Assembly: GCA_910592205.1 (NCBI GenBank) | Contig: CAJVPJ010000103.1 | Location: forward strand, 1 to 44,150 | DNA length: 44,150 nucleotides | Direction of reading: 5' to 3' | Source of the DNA: Paraglomus occultum | Lineage: Eukaryota; Glomeromycota; Glomeromycetes; Paraglomerales; Paraglomeraceae | Shown here: piece after piece, positions 12,101 through 23,269 of the stretch | Layout of the letters: the number at the start of each line of letters is the position of its first letter | How positions within the stretch are numbered: position 1 is the stretch's first letter | Notes under the pieces: generated by a model | The model's database searches: none | The model's input: only the letters and a program-made list of their open reading frames with translations | Told to the model about the DNA's origin: nothing | Translations under genes and position numbers: made by a program

Positions 12101-12803
12101 ATGCAAATATTTTTACAAAAACTATTGTCTGATCCACGCACAGATTCTATTGTTAATATAACCAAAAGCCCATCATCTAATACAGTATTGGTAATTTCGT
12201 TGGTGAGAATTGCAGATGTATTTGATAAATATCATTGTCGATCTATGGGCAAACATTCAAAGCCTCCTTTCCACCCCCCTGTTAAACATCATCTGATATG
12301 GTACATTGCAGTGCAGCACATGCAGAGTTTTGCAGAGTTTTTTTTTTTTTTACGTACACAACCCGCAAGTCAAGTGTGAGTTGTGTGAGTTGTGTGTGTG
12401 TGTGTGTGTGATGATGAGCAGAAATATGCTCGCAACACAAGGAGGGAAAAAGAGAGGGAAAGGGTTTTCGAGTCACAGTCCTTTGCTACACCATCTATCC
12501 ATATCAATCTTATGTTGTATCCGCTTCTATAATTATGTCAAAACGTGTCCATATGCTCATACAATAAATATAACGGGTATTTGCATTCGCAAAGTAAGAC
12601 TTGCCTATAACGGCGCCATTGACGGTCCTGTCTCTTGTCATGCGACCATAAACCAAAGCTCTGACACCCCAACTCCTCCTTAACTCTATGATAAACAAGT
12701 TAATGTCTTCCCACCCTCTTCGCAGACTAATTTTGATTCGTCAATGTGGGCTGCATCTATTAAGACATACAAAGTAATGGATGCCACACAAAGCCCTGTT
12801 ATG
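12101..12803 (+). other. Possible exons of a divergent HSF-type DNA-binding domain
   Basis: Block A, 12101-12235, follows possible acceptors (cag at 12091-12093 and 12098-12100) and reads MQIFLQKLLSDPRTDSIV, then a Ser/Asn segment, then IADVFDKYH. Block B, 12726-12803, sits between a good acceptor (cttcgcag) and a good donor (gtaagt) and reads TNFDSSMWAASIKTYKVMDA. Taken together the order F-L-x-K-L, D-P-x-T-D-x-I, V-x-x-K-Y, N-F-x-S, Y-x-K-V-x-D loosely follows the heat-shock-factor domain. I cannot find a phase-0 donor in A close to KYH that joins B cleanly, nor clear flanking exons. It may be a degraded gene, or block B may be a leader exon of the downstream Ndt80 gene. Chance resemblance is possible. 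Confidence 0.25.
12384..12410 (+). repeat. GT dinucleotide microsatellite
   Basis: An interrupted GTTGTGTGAG start leads to an uninterrupted GT run of about nine units. It follows a T-run at 12340-12350. Confidence 0.85.
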
Positions 12804-13091
12804 GTAAGTATTACGATAATAGATGTAGGATTGGCATAATGTATATTTATATACATTAATATACTATATAATATTGTACGTACATTAATATTGTATGTGT
12901 TACATAATTTATATGCAGTATATGTTTCTTTTTCTTTTGTTGTACTATACTATTTATAAAACCAATACTATAATTTGCATTATCTATAATTCAAGTAACA
13001 GACAATTGGTGCGAGTAATGTAAGATCATAACTGATAAACAACAAGTACACAAATAACGCAACAACGCAGTAGCAGTAGCAGTAACAACAC

Positions 13092-13098
13092 AAATAAC

Positions 13099-13136
<38 letters not shown>
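13092..13136. repeat. AAC trinucleotide microsatellite
   Basis: About eleven ACA/AAC units in a row, preceded by AGTAGC units. In one frame it would encode an Asn run continuing into a basic stretch that ends at a gtaata donor at 13212, but stops lie just upstream, so an exon here is unproven. Confidence 0.85.
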
Positions 13137-15289
13137 AGCAAAGGGAAAAAGAGAGAAAAAAATAAAGCCCAAATCATCAAAAATCGCCAAAGCCTTTCGA
13201 CTAGACAATCTCGGTAATAATTGATAGCGAATTGAATGAATGAAATTACTATTATGACGATTACAATCACTAGTTACTTGTTGGCTTTATCAATCAGTTA
13301 CTTAACTGCCCAATCTGTTAATTTTATTACAATGCAATCTCTTTTTTACTGATGTCGAGACCGGTAATAAAACTTGTTTACCCAACATACAATCCATCAT
13401 TCACAATATTACGCATAACGGAATAACTTTCAATAATGATATATTCTTATGCGCCATCTCATCGTTGCCCCGACGTCCGTTCGTCCATCTGTGTCCGCCC
13501 ATTCCTCGAACAAAATTCCAAAAATAAAGGAGAATGCCAGCTGTAGGATGTAAGGATAAAGACTTATGTCATCAACTCGCATAATTAGCCAAGCACAAAC
13601 AGTTCTCGTGGGCGGAATGCGCAACCCAACAGATATATTCTTTAAGAAATAATCGATACAATCGTAATATAAATTAGTATTGTGTTCCCTCAATGCCCTT
13701 TTTCTCCGTCGGTTCCGCGAAAACGCCCGATTGTTGAATTGTAAAAGGTTCGAGGATCATCCCTTGTGACATAAGTCTCTAACTAGATCCGGTATAGATT
13801 TTTACATTTTTCTTGTGTAATTCAAGTTCCGAGAGGGAAAGGGAAAAAAAAAAAAAGTAGGGTGGGTGAAAGGTGTCAGTATCACAAGACATGGCATTGA
13901 CGATTAATACCTACAACATATAGATGGGGTTTTAAAATCTAGTAAAAAAATCGATTATCTATATCCCATATGCAGATGTTTGCGGGCGGCAGATAGGGGA
14001 ACAAGTAAATAACTGGTTTAGGATATGTTATTCCAAATTTGAAGCGAAGAGAAAATGAGTGCATCATTTTCTTACTGCGCGATTCATCGACAACAATGAA
14101 AAGGACAACAACTGACAAACAAGCGTTTGTTATGTATGTATGAATGAATGTATGTATGCAATTTTCATCTCTCTTTCCCCCCCTTTTTTTTCATCCAAAC
14201 ACTATGTCCAATCGCATATCAAAAATTAAGCTACGTAACAAAAGTTAAATATAGATAACTGGGTGCAAATAATCAACTTACTAGTTTGGTAAGGTTGAAA
14301 GTGTTAAGAAAATAAGAATATACGCCGATGCAGACACAAAAGTTATGTAAGTATATTCATATTCACCATGTATGTGTGATAGTTGATATGTGATAGTTGA
14401 TGTGCAAGAGTGTATATAGCGTATATAGCGTACATAGTGTACATAGTGTAGTGTGTACACCACACATACACATTACACATACACATCACACACATACACA
14501 CATACACCTCGCAACACCCTGAACACCATTGTCTACGATTTGATTACACATTTTAATTTAGCTTTACGTTTTCCCCCCTTTTTTATCCCTATCTCTCAAT
14601 CTGTTGTCTCAAATCTCATATTTTCCTCTCTCGCTTTTTCTTCTTTTCTTTTTTCCATTCCTAGTTTTCCCCCTTTTCTTCCGCATCTTCTCCCTTTGCG
14701 CCCGGATATTTCCGAGTTGGGGGACCATATATGGTCGACTTGATTACATTTTGTTTCACTATTCCTAATTGTTAATCTACTGCATTTTGTTTGATAAGCG
14801 ATTTCCATCAACTGGTTCATTTATTATAGGAAATTTAAACAATCTCATAAGATACATCAAGTTCGCTATTGTGCGACCATGTAGTTGAACGATTCATAAC
14901 TTTATAATTAACGTCTAGAACTTTTGTGACATCAAATGAAAAGCATAATGAGCGGGTAGTGGCGGTTATCAAAAGCTTTAGTTTGCTCTGTTTAGCGCTA
15001 ATTTGAGATAATTAATGAGAAATGTAGGCAAATTATAAATACTCGATGAATTTGTCAGTAACCGATTCGCAATCAATAACCATATTAAATTAATTACAAT
15101 TATAAATTGGATGAATACATAACAGGAAAGGGGTGAAATAACAAATAACATAACAAGATATAGTAATCAATGGAATTGAAATCGAATCGAATTGACTTGT
15201 TCGTTGTTATCTTTATTTATGTGTTGTTCCGATGCATTAGAATCGCAAGAGAGAAAGAGGAGGAGAGAGAACGAGAGTAGTGTACTAGT

Positions 15290-15320
15290 GAGAGTGAGAG
15301 AGAGAGAGAGAGAGAGAGAA
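15290..15320 (+). repeat. GA dinucleotide microsatellite
   Basis: GAGAGTGAGAGAGAGAG-type run within a purine-rich tract spanning about 15240-15370. Confidence 0.85.
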
Positions 15321-15689
15321 TAGTGTATCAGAGAGGATGATAGAGATAGAGAGGGGAAAATGGGAATGGGGAAATGGTGCTTAACGATTGGATAAAGCAT
15401 CGAGTATTTTGGTAATACCCATACTTACTGGGATATCAATATACGGTGAATGGCTGATTGGACAGTAAAAAGAATAGTAATAAAGAATATTGGAATCAAC
15501 ATTACACAAACATGAATGCCTGTTTAAAAATACCCCTCCATAAAAAATTATACAGCGGTTAATAAGAGGCAAGTTGGCCAAGCATTCAAGAATTACGGCT
15601 CAACGGGCGTATATGTGTATAACTGATACTATCGAGTTGTATATAACTGAATTTATACAACTGAAATCGATATTATATATATTAGTAGT

Positions 15690-15862
15690 GTTGTTATTAT
15701 TATTATTATTATTATAGTTATTATTAAAATAATCATTATTATAATTATCCGTATTAATATTGTTGTTATTGTAGTTGTAATTATTATTATTATGATAATG
15801 ATGATGATTATTATTATTATAATTGTTATTATTATTATTAGTATTATTAGTATTAGTATTAG
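15690..15862. repeat. TTA/ATT trinucleotide microsatellite region
   Basis: Long imperfect ATT/TTA repeats with GTT and GAT interruptions. No open frame of interest crosses it. Confidence 0.85.
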
Positions 15863-16464
15863 TTATTATCTATTCAAGATTTAATTAATTTCATACTTCG
15901 ATTGAATAAATAAATGTATATATACAGTTACAGTTATATTGATAATAGTTGTGTCACCATTCCCGAACAGGCAAATCGAGTACAAAGGGTAACATACAAC
16001 TCTTTCTTCTAAAACTGGTTTGTTGGGGGACCTTTCGTATATGTTGGCCAGTTAAAATGCCGTATTAAATGATTGGTGAGTTCTAATATTCCCAATTTGC
16101 AAATCAAGCTCAGAACAGGTATCTCGAGTGGCACAAGGACATGGGCTCGTCAACAGCAATATAAGAATCGAAATTATATTATATTACAGTAAAATTAGTA
16201 TAATTCATGTATATCTTGCTTTTTTGACCCTTCGGAAAGGCCATGCTCATAAAAATACAAAGCGTCCCCCCCTCATTGAGCAAAAAAAAAGTGAGAGTAA
16301 CATTGAACACGTCTTTCTCGACAAGCCGAAAAAGAAAAAGACTATAGGCAAAACTAACGTGAGTTACTAAATTATTCTACAATCCCTCTTTTTTTGCTCT
16401 TTTTACCCTGGGATAATATCGAATACAAGAGTATGCTGTGATATTGATATACAATACAATACAA

Positions 16465-16612
16465 TCACTACTTTACTTACACTACTTACACTACTACTTA
16501 CACTACTACTTACACTACTACTTACACTACTACTACACTACTTACACTACTACACTACTACACTACTTACTACTTACACTTACTACTTTACTTACACCGC
16601 ACCGCACTACTT
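16465..16612 (+). repeat. TACACTACT-type tandem array
   Basis: Repeats built on CTACTTACACTA with nested CTACTA units, ending about 220 bp before the Ndt80 start codon. The plus strand encodes a Tyr/Leu/His-rich frame by chance. It lies in the proximal promoter or 5' UTR of the transcription-factor gene. Confidence 0.8.
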
Positions 16613-16833
16613 GCGCACTTTCAATTTATATCCAACACAACACCCCCCCTCCCCCATATCCTAATTTCGTAATAATATAAGAACCATCAAAAACGTAAAA
16701 AAAAAAATCACGCCCTTTTCCGTTTTCAAAAAAAAGCAAAAACCCTTCTTCCCTCAAACCCATATCCCATTTACTTTGCTAACCTCGACCCATTTGCACC
16801 GTTTAAAAACTACACAGAGGCATTGGCCTTGGT

Positions 16834-19800
16834 ATGAGCATTCCTGAAGAAAAGTGGAACGTACATCAACCAGAACAATCTCCTAAACATCCTCACTCTC
16901 AAATGAACACAATGTCCAACGAAAATAACTTCATGCCTACTTACCCGTACGAGACTACTTCTTCACAACAGATGCACCAACAACAAATGTAAGCATAAAA
17001 CTCTACTAACCTGAACACAACCAACAATATTCTTCAAAGAGCATAGTAAACGCGTTTTTGTGTTCCTCACAAAACTGGTTTACATATGCAAGTGTGCTCT
17101 CGTTTGCGCGCGTGTTACATTACACATAATATCACCTACTATTCCTACTTTTTTTTTTTTTTTATTTTTTGGTTCCAACCTCTTTTTTACACTTTTGTAC
17201 CTCTCTGCCTTGGACCAAGTCTACCCATCTAACATTACACACTATTACCCGTCCATAGGCCTGTTCACGAAGGTAACCACATGTACCTGCCTCCTAAGCA
17301 AGAAATGGATGCAGCACCTCGTCAATCGCAATTCCAAGGGTAAGTCGTCTTTTACTATTACGCTTCTCTTTTCCTCGTCTCGATTGTTATATATAGCCGC
17401 CTTTCTGTGTTGCCCCGTTTCGTTCGTCAACAACTACTTGTTGGTGAAAAGCTACGAGGGCATAATTATATCGACCACTGGTAGACTAGACAATACCCTA
17501 TACCAATACTCTATACCAATACTCTATACCAATACTCTATACCAATACTCTATACCAATACTCTCAACCCTAACCCACACCCAACCCACACCCAACACAC
17601 ACACACACACACCACACCCCCCTCCCCACCTCACTCTCTCACACCTCACTCTCACACCCCACAAAAAAGTGTGTCAATGTTCTTTTATCTTGCCAACTTT
17701 CTTTTTTTTTTTTTTTTCACTCCCCGTTCACCATCTCTTGCCTAAACCTTCAGACACAACAAGGCTCATCTCTTTTCTTCTTTCTTTCCTTTCATAATAG
17801 CGGTTTCGTCTCAATGTCAGCTCCCAATACTCCAAACGCTTCACGTCAAACAAACGGTTCTCCCGGTGCCCAGTCTACTCCAGGGGCCCAATCACAGGAC
17901 CGCAAAGTAATTGATAACCGACCTTCGTTCACTTCCTTCCATACCTCCTTCCAAGGTGGTGCAGTCAGAAAGAGAAGGGCTGACGTTCTCGGTTTCCCAG
18001 TCGATGGAAGTCCCTTCTTTTCTCAAACGAAGCAACATAATAATGTTTACAGTATGGACAGGACTACAAGGTATATATTTTTCATTGCCACAAAAAAGAG
18101 TGTAGAAAGAGGGGAAGAGGGGAAAAAGCAAAAGGGGAATGCATTATTGAATATTCACGACCATATGATATGCTCTAATTACTCATCCGCTCTTTTTTTT
18201 TCTTTTCTAATCCCCTACTAGTTACAAACTCACGATCAAGTCAAAGGTCGACCGTGGATTCTTCTTGGCAGATAACGATTGGACCTGTTATCGAAGGAAT
18301 TATTTCCAGATAAGCAGCGCCTTTACCATCACCACTTCGTCCGGACACACCGTTAACGAGTCAGAGACACCATGTCTAGTAGAAGTCGACAGCCAATTCC
18401 ACACTTGCACCCAATTCCTTCTCGGTATCACAGCTCGCGTGTCCAACAGTGACAAGAAAATCGAACTGGTTCAGCACACTCCCAAGCGTGACAAGGGTCC
18501 CCAGAGCGTCCCAACACCCAAACCAATTCGTCCAGGCGGTAACCTCAGTCTAAGCTCCGTCGGTTCCAATTCGAACATTGTCACCTTTGAGCGTATTCAA
18601 TTCAAGACCGCTACCGCTAACAATGGCAAGCGTCGTGCCGCTCAACAATATTATGTCGTTCTCGTCGACTTGTATGCTCAACCCGAAAGTGGCGGTGAGC
18701 TCATTAGAATTGCTACGTCCACTTCGGCACCTCTGGTCGTCCGCGGTCGTAGTCCGGGACACTATGCCGACAACCATCACGATCGATACAGTCCAATGGC
18801 CATTAATCCTGCCTTTTCCAACGATCGTCATCTCAGCTTTCCCCATCCTCAAGGGCCTAATGGAGCACCGGGTGTGATGTCTGGTGACTTTGGTGGAAGT
18901 CCATTCCCGCCGTACGGTCAGTATCCGCCATTCAGTGGCTTTCCACCCGTAAACCCTCCAATGCGCAACGATGCACTATCTCTCATAATGACTACCAGCC
19001 CACAAAATCCCCCAAATCCTTCCTTCCACCCTCAACATCCCCATCAACCATACATGGTCCCGAGTATCTCTGAAGTTTCTCAACCTGAATCCAATGCCCC
19101 TGACATGTATAACAACCCCAATATAGACCCGAATTCGCTTGTGAACGGACACGACCAAAAGATTCCGCCTCATCACGGACATCACTCTCAGCAAGTTGGA
19201 CTCGATTTGCATAACATCGAAGGTGAGGGTCGACCAAGTGACTAGGTGGATGTTTTGATTTGGGGAAAGTCAAAAAGAAGATATCGTAGAGTTAGGGATG
19301 ATGTGTAGTTATTGAGGCGCGGATGACAAGTTTCTTGAAAAAAAAAAAGTTTATGTAATAAGTCGATTGTAATAGGTTTACGGAAATAAGATAGGAAATT
19401 GACATATATGCGTTTTGCATACAATGTATAAGATATTGGTATTTGGGATAGAGAGTTGGTTATAGTCAATGGAAAAGAGAGATAATAGATGCAATAATAG
19501 TAAGTAGCATTAGCAATAGAAATGTAAATATTATAGCAGAAGTAATTAAGTGTACTGGTAAAATGCATATTAATATTGGTAGCCATATAACAAACATCAA
19601 TATTTTTTTATATTAATATCCATATAATATTAATAAATTGTTGGTCATTGATTTTTTAATTCACTCTTTACGCTCCCTAATCGTGTTTATATTATATATT
19701 AATCTCATTTTATCTCCAAATCTTCCCTAGTCGCCGGTACCTCATCTCCTCACTCGGCATTCACGTCGTTTGAGTCACGTCAAGTGCAGACAACTGGTAT

Positions 19801-20477
19801 GCACGTATTTGACAACTTTCCGCAACAGAGATAATATCTCTTTTTTTTTCCTTTCTTTTAACTGGCCTTGATTGTTCACTGATCTTGTCTTTTTCGCCGA
19901 CTGACTGCTTTGCCCCATCGGCTGATACCTGTCTTGTCTTATCAATGTGTTCATCACTAACGCTTTTACCCTTTTTTTTTTCTTTCTCTCTTTCAACTCT
20001 TCTCCCTCTCAACCCTCTCCCTTCCAACCCTCCCTCTCAACCTACTCATCCCTCCTCACCTCCACTCACCCATCCCCCCTCACCCTCCCTCTCACCCCTA
20101 CCTCTTCATCTCCACTCATTCACACTACTCATCCTCACCCATCATGACAAGATACTGAAGGCTATCACCCAATGTACCATAACCATCCTGCAAATAACGC
20201 ACCGCCGCCACCACCACCTCATCATCCCGGATATCATCCCGATAATCAAAATGGGTATCAAGCAAACGGTCGGGTGTCGCCTCCTCAACAAGCACGTAGA
20301 GATACATCAACGTCGACAGGAAGCGAACATACATCGGCGAGTCCACATGCAGATTCAAAATTGGTTACTGCAAACGCTAATAATAACAACGCGTGCAGTT
20401 CACCTCAATCATCCAACAGTTCTACAACAACGCCAACTTCAGAAATCGGCAAGGGCATTGGTCAGATGAGAACGTGA
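16834..20477 (+). CDS. Ndt80/PhoG-type DNA-binding transcription factor
   Basis: Six exons, 16834-16988, 17259-17339, 17801-18070, 18222-19222, 19731-19796 and 20152-20477, give 632 residues with agreeing phases. The Ndt80 DNA-binding domain spans roughly residues 115-320. It includes RPSFTSFHTSFQGG, VRKRRADVLGFPV, then after the exon 3/4 junction RGFFLADNDWTCYRRNYFQI, and later DKKIELVQHTPKRDKGPQ. These are typical of the Ndt80/Vib-1/XprG family, which regulates meiosis, nutrient response and secreted hydrolases in other fungi. Flanks are low complexity: Gln/His/Pro-rich N-terminus, Pro/His-rich C-terminus with a poly-Pro run, and a Ser/Thr/Asn tail. An in-frame TAG at 19243 lies 21 nt past the exon 4 donor (gtgagg), so retaining intron 4 would give a 509-residue form. 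The start ATG is the first in a short window after an in-frame stop. Confidence 0.9.
17498..17562 (+). repeat. Five perfect copies of a 13-nt repeat in intron 2 of the Ndt80 gene
   Basis: CTATACCAATACT is repeated five times head-to-tail without mismatches. It is followed by CCCAACCCACAC and CTCTCACACC units to about 17665. The lack of divergence points to recent expansion. Confidence 0.9.
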
Positions 20478-21718
20478 AACGCGAGAAGGAAAAAAGTCAA
20501 AAAAATGTGTACATAAATCTATTATATATATACGTCGGACGGGGAATCAGAAAGTGAAAACCGGTGGATGATGAAACCGATTTAATGAAGAGAATTTTAA
20601 GTTTGGGGGTTTTATGTTGGCTTTTTTTTTTTTTGTGTGTGTAAAGTCTGGGAGTTTATTGTGTAGGGGTTGATGAGATGATATGCGTTGTCTCGATGAA
20701 GACTGATGTTTATTCTCTTTCTTGCTTTTTAAAAGTGAGAATCAATTAACGTGCATCTTATTCTTTTCTGTCACCTTTTAAGGTGGTCAAATATTATAAA
20801 TCATTTGGTCTCTGACACTTTAATGTCAAACCATATTATTTTCCTGGGTGGGATAGAGATTATATATCCTTCGTCGATGTATTCTAATTGGGCTGTCTGG
20901 CTGAAAGAGCGAAGTGATAATGATTCTCACTATCCCCCTTTCTTTTGCTTGTTTTAAATTGTATACAGGTTTTAGATTTTGATAAAATTTGGTTATTATT
21001 TTTTTTTCTTTTATTACCTTCTTCCCCTCCTCCTCTCCACTTGTCAACAATTAGTTGAGGTTTAGAGATAGATATATAACAACATGAGAAAAGCACAAAA
21101 AAGTTATCTTGTCAAAAGCATATGATGAAGTTTTATTTGATTTTTTGTTACAAGTTTCCTTCTTCTATCCGTCTCCCTTCCCCATCTCTCCTCTCCGTCT
21201 CTTTCATACTTTTTCTTCTTTTACAAAGAAAATTCCAATCTATACAAAAAATATACTTGCCTTCATACTTCTTTTTGTACAACTTTGCATATACTTTATA
21301 TATAATTTCCTTTTGTTTAATTTTTTTTCGATTCTACATTTGTCTTTCGATTGCGCTTATCACAGAAATTAAAGAACTTGTCGATTTCGCGTATATAATT
21401 ATGTATTATTTCCGACCATGTAAATTGGAAATTGGTTAAAGGTATCTTTTTCGACCTATCACTTACACGATGATTGCCTTACAACTGTAAATTGTAATAT
21501 ATTAAACTGAATTTTTTTTCGATCACATGATTTTTGTATTAAATAGAGTTTTGTGTTTCCCCAATCGTATTTTCCCTCTCGTCCATCGTTCGCCATCATA
21601 CAAACACTCACCACCTCACACGCTGCTATATAGAGAACAGAGTCTTTGTAGCTATACTCGCGAAAAGCCCTCAACACTCGACACTTTATAATAGGTTTTA
21701 GTCACTGTTTTATCAAAG
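20478..21718. other. Intergenic region between the Ndt80 gene and the cyclin gene
   Basis: It should hold the 3' UTR of the Ndt80 gene and the promoter of the cyclin gene. It contains T-rich and CT-rich tracts (20624-20635, 20998-21030) and no coding sequence that I recognise. Confidence 0.65.
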
Positions 21719-23269
21719 ATGTATCCAACAGAAGCAACATCACCTCTCAACACGACTCCCTCTTCAGCAGCCTCACCAGACAACATCACACCAGATTCTG
21801 ACTGCTTATTAAACCGTCCCTACTTCTCACGTAACGAAACAGAACATTACATGGCATTGTCGCGTGGGAATATTCCAAAGACCAAAGAGGCCGTGATCAG
21901 AATACAGTCTTGTAATTTTATTAGGGCCATGGGAGAGAAACTTGGGTTGTATGTAGGCAACTTTGAGGAATAAATGGGTTTGGTATATTTAAGCACTAAG
22001 TAGTAGGATCGCTGTTCGTGTTCTATTCGGTCGTTCTAAACTCTTAATGATACAATACACTATTGTTAATATGCCACGCTGGGACTATGTCGTATATACA
22101 TCCTATTTCCTATATCACAGCCCTCAGAATACGATAACTACAGCAATGATGCTATATCATCGATTTTATTTGTTCCATCCGTTAAAAGAGTATCCGTCAA
22201 ATGTAAAGATCTATCCTCAATGCTTCGTAAAGTTGTAATTCTCATTATACGCCAATCTTATTAAATCCTTCCATAAACTACTCGATTTGCATTATTATAA
22301 ATTAAAGGATATAAGCACGACGTGCGTATTCGTCGCATCAAAGATAGAGGAGACCTACAAAAAACTCAAAGATATACTGGTTGCAGCATATAATGTTCGC
22401 CATCCCCTAGGACCAGATATCAATCCAGACGGACAGGTTAGAAAAAAAAAGAGAAAAAAAAAAAAGAGAGCGATAAACACTCTCACACTCCCTTGTACTT
22501 GTCACGTGTTACATGTTATAATTGTAATAATAACCAATAATGACTGACCCCCTCCACACATACACTTAGACCCTTGAAGAGCAACGTCGTAGAATCATCG
22601 GATACGAGCGATTGGTGTTGGAAAATATACGCTTTGATTTCCAAATACAACAACCACACAAGTTCCTTGTGAAGTTTATTAAGAGATTAGGAGGTCGGTA
22701 ATCATCATCGTAATGCAGTGTGTGCATGAAATAAAAATGTATAATGAGCTACATTCGAGAGAAATCTAACTATTTTTTTTTTCACTCACACACACAATAG
22801 GTGATAAAACGTTGGCCCGTAAAGCATGGACAATTGTTAATGACGCCTACAAGACAACGGCATGTTTACGATTTCCCGCGCATGTGATGGCCGCAGCGTC
22901 TTTGTGGTTAGCAGCAAAACTATTGCACATGGACTTTCCACCAACAATGGCGGATGGAATGAAGTGGACCAAGCTTTTTTGTTGCAAAGCAGATGACATT
23001 GAAGGTGCGTTAATTCGTTTTTTTCAAAGTGGAAAAAATGTCGAATTTTATTTTATTTTATTTTATTTTTTTGATATTATGGGGAATATCTGATATCAGC
23101 ATCTGTTCTGTTTTGCATTGCAACAGAGATTTGTCATTCTATACTAGATATATATATGGAGCCATCTGGAAACGCAGATGATCCAGCGAATGCCGAATTT
23201 ATACGGGTCAAGATAATATTAAATCAACAAGCGGAAGCGAGAGGAGCAATAGCCTGCAAGGAATCGTAA
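21719..23269 (+). CDS. Cyclin K/Ctk2-like cyclin (RNA polymerase II CTD-kinase partner)
   Basis: Six exons, 21719-21948, 22121-22202, 22308-22436, 22570-22693, 22801-23004 and 23127-23269, give 303 residues, all phases consistent. A Ser/Thr/Pro-rich leader of about 30 residues is followed by cyclin box 1: CNFIRAMGEKLG, PQNTITTAMMLYHRFYLFHP, then TTCVFVASKIEETYKKLKDI, with the conserved Lys116-Glu118 pair region. Exon 4 has ERLVLENIRFDFQIQQPHKF and exon 5 starts box 2 (LARKAWTIVNDAYKTT, AAASLWLAAKL). The ending EICHSILDIY matches cyclin K. Such cyclins activate Cdk12/Ctk1-type kinases that phosphorylate the CTD of RNA polymerase II during elongation. Cyclin L or T is the main alternative. The exon 3 acceptor follows an AT-rich stretch and is somewhat less sure. 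Confidence 0.85.

Larger units (their letters stand above)
6016..16833. other. Long gene-poor region rich in simple repeats, upstream of the Ndt80 gene
   Basis: About 10.8 kb holds no gene I can model with confidence. The open frames are short, lie over simple sequence and resemble no family. It is packed with low-complexity tracts on both strands: poly-A, CA/GT, GA, TTCA, AAC, TTA and several 7-13 nt tandem arrays (main ones listed separately). Two short coding-like blocks at 12101-12235 and 12726-12803 are the only exon-like parts I noticed. The region may be a long regulatory region or 5' leader of the downstream transcription-factor gene, or simply expanded intergenic DNA. Confidence 0.55.

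Noticed and set aside
13137-13211. Possible exon with an Asn run and a basic stretch ending at gtaata
   Set aside because: Stops lie directly upstream, no acceptor gives a clean start, and the Asn run is explained by the AAC microsatellite.
17498-17562. Regular 13-nt array considered as a CRISPR-like array
   Set aside because: Units are contiguous without spacers, lie in an intron of a eukaryotic gene and have no cas genes nearby. It is a minisatellite.
17060-17797. 245-codon plus-strand open frame
   Set aside because: It spans intron 1, exon 2 and intron 2 of the Ndt80 gene in another frame. Its content is poly-Phe, Tyr-Gln-Tyr and Thr-His repeats from simple sequence. The spliced model fits the family better.
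18550-18877. Overlapping 99-100-codon frames on both strands inside Ndt80 exon 4
   Set aside because: Both lie in GC-richer coding sequence and lack their own motifs or splice signals.
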